Source of the DNA: Dolichospermum flos-aquae CCAP 1403/13F | GTDB lineage: Bacteria; Cyanobacteriota; Cyanobacteriia; Cyanobacteriales; Nostocaceae | Direction of reading: 5' to 3' | Length of the DNA: 64,000 nucleotides | NCBI RefSeq assembly: GCF_012516395.1 | Contig: NZ_CP051206.1 | Span: 2,462,501-2,526,500, forward strand | In this document: positions 28,659-38,468 of the stretch, in pieces | Position numbering within the stretch: position 1 is the first letter of the stretch | Layout: each line of letters opens with the position of its first letter | The notes under the pieces: model-generated | Databases searched by the model: none | The model's input: only the letters and a program-made list of their open reading frames with translations | Told to the model about the DNA's origin: nothing | Position numbers and translations under genes: made by a program

Positions 28659-29834
28659 ATGATTTTAAATATACCTTTGCCTTGGCTACAATTGATAAAA
28701 CAAAAAGTGCGCTTTTTTGTAGCATTGGCTGGGATTGCTTTTATTTCTGTGTTGATGTTTATGCAAATTGGGTTTCAAGATGCTCTTTATTCTAGTGCTA
28801 CTCAAGTCCATAACCACCTGCGAGGTGATTTGTTTTTAATTAGTTCCCAATATAAATCTTTGACTTCTACTCAAAGCTTTCCTCGTAGTCGTTTATATCA
28901 AATATTAGGTTTTAACGGCATAGAATCTGTTGAACCTTTATATGTCCAATTTGCTAAACTCAAAAATCCCATTAATGGCCGCAAATATCCTATTTACATT
29001 CTAGGATTTGATCCGGTAAAATCTATTTTTAGATTACCAGAAGTAGATCAAAATTTTCAATTACTAAAAATTCCTGATCAAGTATTTTTTGACCGCGCAG
29101 CCCGGCCAGAATTTGGACCAATTGCTGAATATTTTCAAAATAATCAACCTATAGGTATGGAAATATTTAGTTATTTGGGAACTATTGGTTATAAAGTTAA
29201 AGTTAGTGGTTTATTTACTCTTGGGCCTTCCTTTGGTGTGGATGGTAATTTAATAGTCAGTTCTTCTACTTTTTTTAAAATCTTTCCAGAACATAGATCA
29301 AATCAAATAGATATAGGCTTAATTCATCTAAAACCTAATGTTAACCCCCAAACAATTCTCACAACTTTATCTAATAGTTTACCAAAAGATGTCACGGTAA
29401 TGACACGCCAAGAATTTATTGATTTTGAAAAAAGCTATTGGACATTAAGAACACCAATTGGATTTGTATTTAATTTAATGGTAATGATGGGTTTTGTGGT
29501 TGGTGTAATTGTTGTTTATCAAATCCTTTATAGTAATATATCAACTCATTTTGTCCAATTTGCGACACTTAAAGCTATGGGATTTAGAAATAAATATCTT
29601 TTAAATGTCGTATTTCAGCAAGCTATAATTTTAGCTGTCTTGGGTTTTATTCCCGGTTTTGCTATCTCTCTAGGACTATATGATATTGCTAAAGATGCAA
29701 CTAAATTACCAATTGTTATGGATTTAAGTAAGGGATTATTAGTATTCACTTCTGTGATTATTATGTGCTTAACTTCTGGTTTCTTTTCTACCAATAAACT
29801 CCGTAAAGTAGATCCAGCAGAAATCTTTAATTAA
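28659..29834 (+). CDS. devC: DevC-like ABC exporter permease
   Basis: A 391-residue FtsX/MacB-like permease of the DevC type: one N-terminal helix (VRFFVALAGIAFISVLMFMQIGF), a large periplasmic domain, and three C-terminal helices beginning with LMVMMGFVVGVIVVYQIL, then AIILAVLGFIPGFAISLGLY and LLVFTSVIIMCLTSG. It forms the membrane part of the exporter with DevA and passes substrate to DevB. AGGAGGT lies six bases before the ATG. The spacer after devB is 138 bp and contains a GC-rich hairpin-like stretch near 28602-28628. Confidence 0.9.
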   Translation: MILNIPLPWLQLIKQKVRFFVALAGIAFISVLMFMQIGFQDALYSSATQVHNHLRGDLFLISSQYKSLTSTQSFPRSRLYQILGFNGIESVEPLYVQFAKLKNPINGRKYPIYILGFDPVKSIFRLPEVDQNFQLLKIPDQVFFDRAARPEFGPIAEYFQNNQPIGMEIFSYLGTIGYKVKVSGLFTLGPSFGVDGNLIVSSSTFFKIFPEHRSNQIDIGLIHLKPNVNPQTILTTLSNSLPKDVTVMTRQEFIDFEKSYWTLRTPIGFVFNLMVMMGFVVGVIVVYQILYSNISTHFVQFATLKAMGFRNKYLLNVVFQQAIILAVLGFIPGFAISLGLYDIAKDATKLPIVMDLSKGLLVFTSVIIMCLTSGFFSTNKLRKVDPAEIFN

Positions 29835-29840
29835 CTAATA

Positions 29841-30536
29841 ATGCAATATTTACCTGATGCCAATATTTTGAAAATCACAAATCTTAATCATTACTTTGGT
29901 CATAGTAAATTACGAACTCAAACTTTGTTTGATATTAATTTAACTATCAAAGCTGGAGAAATTGTGATTATGACTGGACCATCTGGTTCAGGAAAAACTA
30001 CTTTATTAACATTAATTGGCGGTTTGCGTTCTGTCCAAGAGGGAAGTTTAAAATTTAATGGACAGGAATTATTAGGTGCTAGTAATGAAGAATTAGTCCA
30101 GGTACGGCGACAAATTGGCTATATTTTTCAAGCTCATAATTTACTAGATTTCCTCACAGCTATGCAAAATGTGCAAATGTCTTTGGAATTACAACGCAAT
30201 ATTTCTCAATGGGAATCTTATATCCAATCAGAAACAATGCTCCAGGCTGTGAAATTGGGAGATAGAATTAATTATTACCCCTCCGATCTTTCCGGGGGAC
30301 AAAAGCAACGAGTAGCCATTGCGCGGGCTTTGGTGAGTCATCCTAAGTTAGTCTTAGCTGATGAACCTACGGCGGCTTTAGATAGTAAATCAGGAAGAGA
30401 TGTGGTTAATTTAATGCAGCAATTAGCAAAAGAACAAGATTGCACCATTTTAATTGTTACCCACGATAACCGAATTTTAGATATTGCTGACAGAATCATT
30501 AATATGGAAGATGGTTATTTAATCCAACATGATTGA
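29841..30536 (+). CDS. devA: DevA-like ABC transporter ATP-binding protein
   Basis: A 231-residue ATPase. Walker A is GPSGSGKTT (near residue 52), Q-loop YIFQAHNLL, signature LSGGQKQR (near 152), Walker B LVLADEPT, and the H-loop ends in VTHDNR. The DevA subfamily (MacB/LolD-like) powers the DevBC exporter. It begins six bases after devC, so the two are translated together. All motifs are intact. Confidence 0.92.
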   Translation: MQYLPDANILKITNLNHYFGHSKLRTQTLFDINLTIKAGEIVIMTGPSGSGKTTLLTLIGGLRSVQEGSLKFNGQELLGASNEELVQVRRQIGYIFQAHNLLDFLTAMQNVQMSLELQRNISQWESYIQSETMLQAVKLGDRINYYPSDLSGGQKQRVAIARALVSHPKLVLADEPTAALDSKSGRDVVNLMQQLAKEQDCTILIVTHDNRILDIADRIINMEDGYLIQHD

Positions 30537-30543
30537 TTTATTT

Positions 30544-30576
30544 AGATCCCCGACTTCTTCAAGAAGTCGGGGATCT
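30544..30576. repeat. 33-bp palindromic repeat between devA and nagB (likely bidirectional terminator)
   Basis: A second copy of the AGATCCCCGACTTCTT palindrome, here exact around CTTCTTC-AAGAAG. It fills almost all of the 42-bp gap between two convergent genes and can terminate both. Confidence 0.8.
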
Positions 30577-30578
30577 AG

Positions 30579-31349
30579 TTATAGTAAACTAGCAGAATTA
30601 ACATCTAAAAATAAAGTAGCTTGGGGTTGTTGACGTAAAATAGAAGCTGGACAATTAGTAGTGATATTTCCTGTTAACAGAGTTTTAACTACTTGGGCTT
30701 TTCTGGTTGCTGGTGCTAAACAAATTATTTTTTTAGCATGACAAATCATGGGAATAGTCACAGTAAATGCGTATTGAGGAATATCTGCTAAATTGGCAAA
30801 ATATGCTGTATTCACTTGTTGCTGACGGTTAACATGATCCAGTTTGACAAGTTTAACTTTAGCAGGATCTTGAAAATCTGCCACCGCTGGATCATTAAAT
30901 GCTAAATGTCCATTTTCCCCAATACCTAAAAAACATAGGTCAATAGGTTGATTTTCTAAGAGTCGAGTATAGCGATCGCACTCAGCTATTGGTTGTAATG
31001 TATCCCCTGCTATATAATAAAATTGTTGGGGACAGACCTTTTCTTCGACCCGTTCCCGCAAATAACGCCGAAAACTAGCAGGATGATCGGATGTAATTCC
31101 CAAATATTCATCTAAATGAAATAAAATTATCCGTGACCAATCTATTCCCTCTAAAGCAATTAAAGCCTCCAAAAATCGAATTTGGGAATTTCCCGTAGCT
31201 AATAAAATCGCAACTGTATCCTGTTTATCAAGCAGATTTTGTAAATATTGATGTGTGATTGTAGCCACACTTTCTGACATTTCCATTTCAGAAGCATAAA
31301 CCTCTACCAATAGATGATCAACATAAAAAGATTTGCTAGGTTCTATCAT
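30579..31349 (-). CDS. nagB: Glucosamine-6-phosphate deaminase
   Basis: A 256-residue NagB-family protein converting glucosamine-6-phosphate to fructose-6-phosphate and ammonia in amino-sugar use. FHLDEYLGITSDHPASFRRYL (about 78-98) carries the active Asp region and FLGIGENGHLAFNDP (about 136-150) is the family signature with its catalytic His. Length is normal. It is a leftward single gene after the petCA operon and is separated from it by a terminator. A 6-phosphogluconolactonase is the only close alternative, but the LDEYxG and GIGxxGHxAFNxP blocks favour NagB. Confidence 0.9.
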   Translation of the reverse strand: MIEPSKSFYVDHLLVEVYASEMEMSESVATITHQYLQNLLDKQDTVAILLATGNSQIRFLEALIALEGIDWSRIILFHLDEYLGITSDHPASFRRYLRERVEEKVCPQQFYYIAGDTLQPIAECDRYTRLLENQPIDLCFLGIGENGHLAFNDPAVADFQDPAKVKLVKLDHVNRQQQVNTAYFANLADIPQYAFTVTIPMICHAKKIICLAPATRKAQVVKTLLTGNITTNCPASILRQQPQATLFLDVNSASLL

Positions 31350-31379
31350 TTGTTTACTCCCAATTACTAATTATCAATT

Positions 31380-31407
31380 ATAAAAAAAGACAGGCAAAAA
31401 GCCTGTC
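31380..31407 (-). terminator. Rho-independent terminator of petCA
   Basis: Read on the minus strand it is GACAGGC-ttttt-GCCTGTC followed by a run of seven T. It lies 93 bp past the petA stop. Confidence 0.8.
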
Positions 31408-31499
31408 AAATAGCTGATGATTTAGCAAAGAATTTGTCAGTATCCTCAACCCTGATTGTTGTAATCAATCATCTCAATCAAATCAATCACACAAATCAT

Positions 31500-32501
31500 T
31501 TAGAAATTCATTTCCGCAGCTTGAACTTTTTCTACTTGTTTCTTCTTGAGAACTAGCATTACTTGTGCCAACATCACCAAACAGATAAAAGCAACCAACC
31601 ATGTAACTCTAGAAGAATCTTGCAAAACAATTTCTGCATCTTTTTGACCAAAACCACCAACATTGGGGTTGTTAGTCAAAGCATCACCAATTGCAACTAC
31701 TTGTCCTTCAGTCACAATTAGTTCAGGACCAGCAGGAACTATATCTGTAACAACATCACCAGTTGCAGTTGTGATACTAATTAGATTCTTAACGTTACCG
31801 TCCTCATCTTCTGTTTTAGCAATTTTGCTAATTGTACCGGCAGCAGAAGCGTTGAATGCGTTATTATTGCTCTTTTCACCTGTGGGGTAAACTTGTCCAC
31901 GTCCACGATTACCGCCTACATGAACAGAGTATTTGCCAAAGTGGATATTTTTGTCTGTAGCGGGGTTAGGAGAAAGAATAGGGAAGACAATTTCTTGATA
32001 TTCTTCACCAGGTAATGGACCAACAATGACAACATTATCTGTACTGTCGTTGTAAGGAGTGAATGTCATATCACCCACTTCTGCCTTGAGTTCTTCAGAA
32101 ATGCGATCTTCTGGGGCAATCTTGAAGCCTTGAGGCAACATTAATACAGCACCAACATTTAAGCCCACCTTAGAACCATCAGCACCCACTTGTTGCACAG
32201 TGGCATCGTAGGGAATCTTGACAACGGCTTTAAATACAGTGTCAGGAAGCACAGATTGAGGAATTTCCACTTCTGTGGGTTTAGCTGCTAGGTGACAGTT
32301 AGCGCAAACAATTCGACCCGTTGCTTCGCGGGGGGTTGCAGGAGCGGTTTCTTGCGCCCAGAAAGGATAGGCAGCAGCAGTTTGTGGGACGGCTATATCG
32401 CTAGTGAAGAAAAAAGTCACAGTAGCGATCGCTATAAGCAATGTATTAACCATTGCTTTAGCAGTGCGAGTTAACCTCGCAGGTGTAAGGGCATTTCTCA
32501 T
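31500..32501 (-). CDS. petA: Apocytochrome f of the cytochrome b6f complex
   Basis: A 333-residue cytochrome f. An N-terminal signal of about 44 residues ends at AAA before YPFWAQE, whose tyrosine amino group is the sixth haem ligand. CANCH (CxxCH) follows and binds haem c. A C-terminal helix ([18 protein letters not shown], about 302-319) anchors it in the thylakoid membrane, with the haem domain in the lumen. It carries electrons from the Rieske protein to plastocyanin or cytochrome c6. It follows petC by 124 bp, a spacer filled with heptamer repeats. Confidence 0.97.
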   Translation of the reverse strand: MRNALTPARLTRTAKAMVNTLLIAIATVTFFFTSDIAVPQTAAAYPFWAQETAPATPREATGRIVCANCHLAAKPTEVEIPQSVLPDTVFKAVVKIPYDATVQQVGADGSKVGLNVGAVLMLPQGFKIAPEDRISEELKAEVGDMTFTPYNDSTDNVVIVGPLPGEEYQEIVFPILSPNPATDKNIHFGKYSVHVGGNRGRGQVYPTGEKSNNNAFNASAAGTISKIAKTEDEDGNVKNLISITTATGDVVTDIVPAGPELIVTEGQVVAIGDALTNNPNVGGFGQKDAEIVLQDSSRVTWLVAFICLVMLAQVMLVLKKKQVEKVQAAEMNF

Positions 32502-32516
32502 CTCTATAAAGTCATT

Positions 32517-32575
32517 TGTCAGTGGTTAGTTGTCAGTTGTCAGTTGTCATTGGTCAGTAGTCAGTAGTCAAGAGT
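32517..32575. repeat. Heptanucleotide repeat tract in the petC-petA spacer
   Basis: Runs of GTCAGTT- and GTCAGTA-type heptamers occupy about half of the 124-bp spacer. Short tandemly repeated heptamers are a known trait of heterocystous cyanobacteria. A related CTGACAA tract is at 33521-33554, on the other side of petC. Confidence 0.75.
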
Positions 32576-32625
32576 TGATTAAAAGCCCTAGATTGTTGAC
32601 TTGAGACTAATAACTTTTGCACTAT

Positions 32626-33165
32626 TTAAGCCCACCAAGCGGCATCCCCAGTGCGGAAATCGGTTTCCGTCCAAGGTGTTAACAGAATTTTGTCGTCTGC
32701 CACTTTGGCATGGGCTAGAGGCAAGGATTTTGGTGCAGGACCGCGAATTACTTTACCAGTAGCGTCATATTGTGAACCATGACAAGGGCATTTAAACTTA
32801 TTTTCAGCCACATTCCAAGGGACAACACAACCTAAGTGGGTACAAATAGCATTAATCCCGTAGTCAGCGATCGCTTCTTTACTTTCCACTACAATATAGG
32901 TAGGATCTCCCTTGAGTCCTTGTACCAAACTGCGACCGCCCACATTATGGCTGTCTAGAAATTGACTAACACTAACATCATTACCCAATTCATTCTTGGC
33001 TACTGTACCGCCACCAGCACCACCGCTAGCAGGAGGAATAAAGTAGCTAACAACAGGGTACAATGCACCCAACGCCACCCCGGTAACAGTCCCAAAAGTG
33101 AGCAGGTTCATAAACTGACGACGACCCATATCGGGAACATCTGCTGATTCAGAAAATTGAGCCAT
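32626..33165 (-). CDS. petC: Rieske iron-sulfur protein of the cytochrome b6f complex
   Basis: A 179-residue Rieske protein. A twin-arginine-type N-terminus (GRRQFMN) leads into one membrane helix ([19 protein letters not shown]). The 2Fe-2S ligands are in CTHLGC (about 108-113) and CPCHGS (about 126-131). It passes electrons from plastoquinol to cytochrome f. Length and motifs match the main cyanobacterial PetC. It is the first gene of petC-petA. Confidence 0.97.
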   Translation of the reverse strand: MAQFSESADVPDMGRRQFMNLLTFGTVTGVALGALYPVVSYFIPPASGGAGGGTVAKNELGNDVSVSQFLDSHNVGGRSLVQGLKGDPTYIVVESKEAIADYGINAICTHLGCVVPWNVAENKFKCPCHGSQYDATGKVIRGPAPKSLPLAHAKVADDKILLTPWTETDFRTGDAAWWA

Positions 33166-33563
33166 AATCTCCGCGCTGTTTGTGTAATTTATTAATCATT
33201 TTGACAAGAGTACCAGCACAAGAGCCACTCTTATCTGAATCGAAATCATAACGCTCACAGCGATACCCTAATTCTCAGTTGCAAGACATAGTGAGCATCT
33301 TTATCTGTTAGCATTACATTTCTTTATATCCTTATCATACTGGAGTCACGGAACTTAATATCATAACTAAATGTAAAATCTAGATAAGCTCAGGGAATAG
33401 GGAACAGGGAACAGCGAACAGAAGGAAACTTCTTAACAACGGACAACTGTACGGGCGAAGCATTTGGAGAACTATTTTTGGCAATGACCGATAATTTATC
33501 TTCCAAATGCTTCGCCCCTACTGACAACTGACAACTGACAACTGACAACTGACCAAAATTGCT
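33166..33563. other. Intergenic region: petC promoter side with repeats
   Basis: Divergent region between petC (leftward) and the DUF3067 gene. It contains GGGAACAGGGAACAGCGAACAG-like short repeats at about 33394-33421, a 73-bp palindromic element (33449-33521) and four CTGACAA heptamers (33521-33548). The petC promoter should lie at 33170-33350; I cannot place it exactly. Confidence 0.45.
33449..33521. repeat. Palindromic MITE-like element (GTACGGGCGAAGCATT ends)
   Basis: 73 bp with terminal inverted repeats GTACGGGCGAAGCATTTGG and CCAAATGCTTCGCCCCTAC. Related copies are at 36424-36566 (one and a partial second), 45627-45701 (different core) and 56699-56771. No coding capacity. Confidence 0.8.
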
Positions 33564-33872
33564 ATGACCGGAAAGGAATTACGCCAACTGTTGATTGATA
33601 AATGGGGACAACCTTATGATGTCCAGTTTCGCCGCACCCAGGGCAAAATATTTCTACAAATCATGTGGAAATATTTTGGACAAGCCTCTTTCCCTTTAAG
33701 CGAAACAGATTACCAAGATCATCTTGACAGCATTGCTAATTATCTCAATGCCTTAGGGGGAGTACAACAAGTGCAAACTTTCATTCTAGAAACCAAAGAG
33801 CGTCCCCGTCTTGGTAAAGCAGTTAGCATCCCCCTTGACTTAGGTGAACGCGCTTCAGAATGGATTGTTTAA
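33564..33872 (+). CDS. DUF3067 family protein
   Basis: A 102-residue DUF3067 protein conserved in cyanobacteria and plastids. It starts MTGKELRQLLIDKWGQPYDVQF and has KIFLQIMWKYFGQASFPLSE and a C-terminal GKAVSIPLDLGERASEW, all family features. It is a soluble protein. Its role is not established, and the petCA neighbourhood gives no firm clue. Confidence 0.9.
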   Translation: MTGKELRQLLIDKWGQPYDVQFRRTQGKIFLQIMWKYFGQASFPLSETDYQDHLDSIANYLNALGGVQQVQTFILETKERPRLGKAVSIPLDLGERASEWIV

Positions 33873-34123
33873 AAATTAGGCAATAGGTAATAAGGTGTTA
33901 CTCCTAACTCCTGACTCCCAACTCCATAACCTTAAACTGAAGATATAAAAAAATTAACGGAAATGACTAATATATCTGTTACTATCTACACTTATTGTAC
34001 TAGGTCAACACGGTATTAATCAAGCTATGATTATGGGACGGTTTTAGAAGCCTGGAACGCTCTGGGTAAATTATGTTAATTTTTACGAGATGCTACGAGA
34101 ACACAGTGCAGGGGACGTAAGCT

Positions 34124-36409
34124 GTGCGAATTCCGCTTGATTATTACCGAATTCTAGGATTACCGTTGGCGGCAAATGAGGAACAATTGCGACAGGCATA
34201 CAGCGATCGCATTGTCCAATTGCCCCGACGGGAATATTCGACTACATCTATATCTTCTCGCAAGAAGCTGATTGAAGAAGCTTATATGGTTTTATTAGAT
34301 ACCGAAGAGCGCAAAGCCTACGATCAGCTTTATCTAGCTCACGTTTATACTCCTAACAAAACTGCTGATCAAGTTCCACAACAAACCCTAAAAGATAATA
34401 ACTCCAAAGATCAAGATGCTCAAAGTCTCAGCATCGAAATCACCCCAGAGCGATTTGTTGGCTCTTTGTTAATCCTCCAAGAACTAGGAGAATATGAATT
34501 AGTATTAAAACTTGGTCGCCCGTACCTAGTTAATAAACCTAGTTCAGTTAGTCTGAAAACAGGTCATCGTGCTACCCAAATAGAAATTCCCGAAAACTCT
34601 GACTTACCAGATATTATCCTCACCGTCTCCCTAGCTTGCCTAGAACTAGGACGGGAAGAATGGCAACAAGGTCACTATGAAAATGCCGCCGTATCCTTAG
34701 AAACAGGTGAAGAATTATTAGCACGAGAAGGCTTATTTCCCAGCGTCCGCGCTGAAATGACCGCTGATCTTTACAAACTGCGTCCCTACCGCATCTTGGA
34801 ACTATTAGCACTACCACAAACACAAATTCCCAAACGTCGGCAAGGATTAGAATTATTACAAAGTATCTTAGAAGATCGTGGCGGTATTGATGGTACAGGC
34901 AACGATCAATCAGGATTAAATATAGATGACTTTTTACGATTTATCCAACAAATTCGTCATTATTTAACAGTCGCAGAACAGCATAAACTCTTTGAATTAG
35001 AAAGTAAACGCCCCTCAGCCGTGGCCACATATTTAGCAGTATACTCCCTAATCGCCAGAGGTTTTGCCCAACGCCAACCAGCATTAATTCGCCAAGCCAA
35101 GCAAATGTTAATGCAATTAGGCAAACGCCAAGACGTGCATTTAGAACAATCGCTTTGTGCTTTGCTAATGGGACAAACCGAAGAAGCCACCCGTGTTTTA
35201 GAACTAAGTCAAGAATATGAAGCCTTAGCTTTTATTCGGGAAAAATCCCAAGACTCACCAGACCTATTACCAGGACTGTGTTTATATAGTGAACAATGGT
35301 TACAGCAAGAAGTATTTCCCCATTTCCGGGATTTAGCAAAACAGCAAGCCTCTTTAAAAGATTACTTTGCCGATAGACAAGTACAAGCTTATCTAGAATC
35401 TTTACCCACCGATGCCCAAATTACTAATGAATGGTCAGTAATTAATCATCAATCCTTTCCCCAACCAGATATTAATAATTCTCGTTACCATACTAATAAC
35501 ACCACACAAACACCGCAACATCATCAACCCGTCAATCCTGAGTTACCACAAACCCAGCCTCGACCTCAACCTGAATCTACCCAAGTTTCCATACCGAGAT
35601 GGAATCATCCACCAACAAATGCAAATGCGGGAAATCAAACATCACAAATACCCTCAACAGCAGCAACCCCGAACCTAATACCACATCAAACCAATGTTAC
35701 TCCGACCACAGCAACAAACCACCAAACCCCCAAACGCAGAAGACGAAAACCCACTACTAATACCCTTCCTCAGCGGTTTATCCAGTCTCAAACTAATTTT
35801 CTCAGTAGTCTAGACCCAAAAACACGCTTAGTTTGGCTAGTTTTCTTCTCATTGGGAGGAGTATTAATTTTTTCGTTATTAGTATCAACAACTTTTGGCT
35901 TAGTCAAAAATATCTTCTTTCCTAGTCCATCATTACAGGGAGAACAGTTAGCAATACAACTAAATCAACCACCAATCACCATTCCTAACCCTAACACCAA
36001 ACCTGAATCAAGCACCGAAGAACTGACCAAGGAGACAGCAAAGGAAGTAATTGAAACTTGGTTATCTGCCAAAACCTCAGCTTTAGGGCAAAAACATGAC
36101 ATTGATGGTTTAAAGGAAATTTTAACAGGTGCAGTTTTATCACAATGGCAGTCAGTAGCCCAGCAAGAACAAGAAGAGAAACGCTATCGCCAATATAAAC
36201 ATAATGTAGAAATAGTAGCTGTTTCTAAAAAAGGTACAGATGAAGATTATGTATCTGTAGACGCTAAGGTACAAGAAGTTACCCAGTTCTATCAGAATAG
36301 TCAGCAGAAAAAGTCTTCTAATGAAAACTTGCGCGTTCGCTATGATTTGGTTCGCAAAGAAGGTAAATGGCTGATTCAGAGAATGTCAGTAATTCAGAAT
36401 TTTTTGTAA
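34124..36409 (+). CDS. ftn2: Cell division protein Ftn2/ZipN (ARC6 homologue)
   Basis: A 761-residue protein. The J-like domain is N-terminal (PLDYYRILGLPLAANEEQLRQAY and the later LLDTEERKAYDQLY, residues 4-72). A helical region follows, then a Pro/Gln/Thr/Asn-rich linker (about 435-545), one membrane helix (about 565-590, LVWLVFFSLGGVLIFSLLVS) and a C-terminal IMS/DUF4101-like domain (about 630-755). Ftn2 anchors and stabilises the FtsZ ring at the inner membrane and recruits other division proteins. The start is GTG at 34124. It stands alone, with MITE-like repeats directly downstream. Confidence 0.93.
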   Translation: MRIPLDYYRILGLPLAANEEQLRQAYSDRIVQLPRREYSTTSISSRKKLIEEAYMVLLDTEERKAYDQLYLAHVYTPNKTADQVPQQTLKDNNSKDQDAQSLSIEITPERFVGSLLILQELGEYELVLKLGRPYLVNKPSSVSLKTGHRATQIEIPENSDLPDIILTVSLACLELGREEWQQGHYENAAVSLETGEELLAREGLFPSVRAEMTADLYKLRPYRILELLALPQTQIPKRRQGLELLQSILEDRGGIDGTGNDQSGLNIDDFLRFIQQIRHYLTVAEQHKLFELESKRPSAVATYLAVYSLIARGFAQRQPALIRQAKQMLMQLGKRQDVHLEQSLCALLMGQTEEATRVLELSQEYEALAFIREKSQDSPDLLPGLCLYSEQWLQQEVFPHFRDLAKQQASLKDYFADRQVQAYLESLPTDAQITNEWSVINHQSFPQPDINNSRYHTNNTTQTPQHHQPVNPELPQTQPRPQPESTQVSIPRWNHPPTNANAGNQTSQIPSTAATPNLIPHQTNVTPTTATNHQTPKRRRRKPTTNTLPQRFIQSQTNFLSSLDPKTRLVWLVFFSLGGVLIFSLLVSTTFGLVKNIFFPSPSLQGEQLAIQLNQPPITIPNPNTKPESSTEELTKETAKEVIETWLSAKTSALGQKHDIDGLKEILTGAVLSQWQSVAQQEQEEKRYRQYKHNVEIVAVSKKGTDEDYVSVDAKVQEVTQFYQNSQQKKSSNENLRVRYDLVRKEGKWLIQRMSVIQNFL

Positions 36410-36423
36410 TTGGTCAGTTGTTA

Positions 36424-36566
36424 GTAGGGGCGAAGCATTTGGAAGATAAATTATCGGTCATTCCAAAAAATAGTTCTCCAAATGCTTCGCCCGTACAGTT
36501 GGAAGCATTTGGAAGATAAATTATCGGTCATTCCAAAAAATAGTTCTCCAAATGCTTCGCCCGTAC
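36424..36566. repeat. Tandemly duplicated palindromic MITE-like element
   Basis: One full copy (36424-36496) and a second copy lacking only its first bases (to 36566), with a 70-bp period. The ends are GTAGGGGCGAAGCATT and AATGCTTCGCCCGTAC. Same family as 33449-33521, in inverted orientation. Confidence 0.8.
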
Positions 36567-36985
36567 AGTTGTTCGTTGTTAAATCTACTCTTTTCCATGT
36601 TCCCTGCCCTCAATGTCATCAAACCTTGACAGTAATCCTCTATCTGAGATCACTATATTAAGATTCCATGACAAACTGATCCCCGCAGGGCTGATAACTA
36701 CGTGAAATATAGTAAAACCTATCTTTAGACCCCTTGATCCCTAGATAGTTTTACTGGTTAATATTTACTTAACAACTCTTGGCAATCCCAAAGAAATGCA
36801 AAACAACGGCATAACTAGGAATTTAGATGAGTTGGTTCTCAATAAAAAAACAAACAGTAAACAAATTTAAAACTGGAGACAAACCAGGAGTCAGGAATAA
36901 AAAAATCTGGGTAGATGATATTTCATCAAAATTTTTTTAACCCGGAAAAAATAATTTACCTTGTAAACTACTGGAGTCCAAATTA
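36567..36985. other. Intergenic region upstream of the DUF4912 gene
   Basis: No gene seen. Poly-A-rich near 36840-36960, with a possible promoter for the DUF4912 gene. A minus-strand frame here is a shadow without family features. Confidence 0.4.
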
Positions 36986-38233
36986 ATGGCAAAAGAACGG
37001 CCACCGCTAGAAGAGATGACCCTACGGCAATTACGCAAAGTTGCCAGTGAATTCTGTATATCTCGCTATAGCAGAATGCGGAAATCGCAGTTATTAGCAT
37101 CAATTGAAGAAGTTCAGCATAGTAAGTTCTCGCTCAGTTCATCCCCTAATCTGGAGGCACAAGAAACCGTGGAAGCAGCAAAATTTGAGTTAGGTCAAGA
37201 AGATCGGACTGGTGGTTCTCTCGCTGATGTTGATGAAGCACTAGCAGATTTACCAGCTGGTTATGGTGACAGTCGGATTGTTCTGTTACCTCGTGATCCT
37301 CAATGGGCTTACACTTACTGGGATATTCCTAACGACCATAAAGAAGCACTGCGTCGTCAAGGTGGACAAACCCTAGCTTTGCGGATTTATGATGTCACTG
37401 ATGTTGATCTAGATTATCAAAGTCCCCACAGTATTCAAGAATACCCTGCTGATGAACTAGCGAGAGAATGGTATTTGCCAATTCCCGTGAGCGATCGCGA
37501 TTATGTGATAGATGTTGGTTATCGCACCGCTGATGGTGGTTGGTTAGTATTAGCGCGTTCCGCGAGAGTACATATTCCCCCCGTCTATCCTTCCGATTGG
37601 ATTGAAGATGTCTTCATCACCGTAGACTTTGAAGAAGACCTGCGTGCTAAGACTTTCTACGAACTAGTTCCCCCATCTAAGAAATTAGCAACTGCTGCTG
37701 CTGCGACTGCGGGTGGTGGAAATCCCATTTACGAACAAATCTTTGGTCTAGCAGAATCCGCTGAAGCTCAACGGGTAGCAGGTTCTATCTTCGGTTCTAT
37801 GCAGCACGTTCCTGGTTCTGCTGCTCCCGAACAAGCTCTCAGTTCCTACGTTTTCCCATCTGGTGTGGGTATGTGGGCTGTTCCTACCGTATCTGGTTTA
37901 ACCATGTCCGGTGTGGGAATGTCCGGTTTCTCCGCTTCTGCTGTTCCTGCACGTCCTCGCAAATTCTGGTTAGTTGCTGACGCTGAATTGATTGTTTACG
38001 GTGCAACTGAACCTGATGCAAATGTTACCATTGGTGGTCGTCCAATTAAACTCAATTCCGATGGTACATTCCGCTTCCAAATGTCCTTCCAAGATGGTTT
38101 AATTGACTATCCAATTTTAGCTGTTGCGGCTGATGGTGAACAAACCCGTTCTATTCACATGAAGTTTGAGCGGGAAACACCTTCTCGTCATACTAATACT
38201 AAAGATGAAGCTGTTCTAGAATGGCTGGCATAA
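36986..38233 (+). CDS. DUF4912 protein with Rho N-terminal-like (SAP-like) domain
   Basis: A 415-residue protein. Residues 5-45 (PPLEEMTLRQLRKVASEFCISRYSRMRKSQLLASI) form a Rho_N/SAP-like helix-extended-loop-helix that often binds nucleic acid. Residues about 90-220 hold the DUF4912 domain (IVLLPRDPQWAYTYWDIPNDH, LRIYDVTDVD, WYLPIPVSDRDYVIDVGYR). A Gly/Ser/Pro-rich middle precedes a C-terminal Ig-like segment (LIVYGATEPDANVTIGGRPI). Found across filamentous cyanobacteria with unknown role. It has its own strong terminator. Confidence 0.88.
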   Translation: MAKERPPLEEMTLRQLRKVASEFCISRYSRMRKSQLLASIEEVQHSKFSLSSSPNLEAQETVEAAKFELGQEDRTGGSLADVDEALADLPAGYGDSRIVLLPRDPQWAYTYWDIPNDHKEALRRQGGQTLALRIYDVTDVDLDYQSPHSIQEYPADELAREWYLPIPVSDRDYVIDVGYRTADGGWLVLARSARVHIPPVYPSDWIEDVFITVDFEEDLRAKTFYELVPPSKKLATAAAATAGGGNPIYEQIFGLAESAEAQRVAGSIFGSMQHVPGSAAPEQALSSYVFPSGVGMWAVPTVSGLTMSGVGMSGFSASAVPARPRKFWLVADAELIVYGATEPDANVTIGGRPIKLNSDGTFRFQMSFQDGLIDYPILAVAADGEQTRSIHMKFERETPSRHTNTKDEAVLEWLA

Positions 38234-38276
38234 TATTTGTATCTGAGAATTAACCATAACTGTAATTGTTAATTTT

Positions 38277-38308
38277 ACCCGCTATAGTATTCCTATAGCG
38301 GGTTTTTT
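38277..38308 (+). terminator. Rho-independent terminator of the DUF4912 gene
   Basis: ACCCGCTATAG-tattc-CTATAGCGGGT, an 11-bp perfect stem followed by six T, 44 bp after the stop. Confidence 0.9.
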
Positions 38309-38468
38309 ACTGAAAAAAATAAACAACTTTAGCCCACATTCCGACCTCAACTGTCACAATTGTTAATGACTGGAAGAAAAATATAAATTAAGAATAAATA
38401 TGGAAGATTTGATTTATAAGATAGTAGAATAGGGGACAGATAAGCTGCACCTAAGAGAGGAAGGGAAA

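Noticed and set aside
32517-33554. Regular short repeats that could suggest a CRISPR array
   Set aside because: The units are 7 bp in direct tandem without spacers, so they are heptanucleotide repeats.
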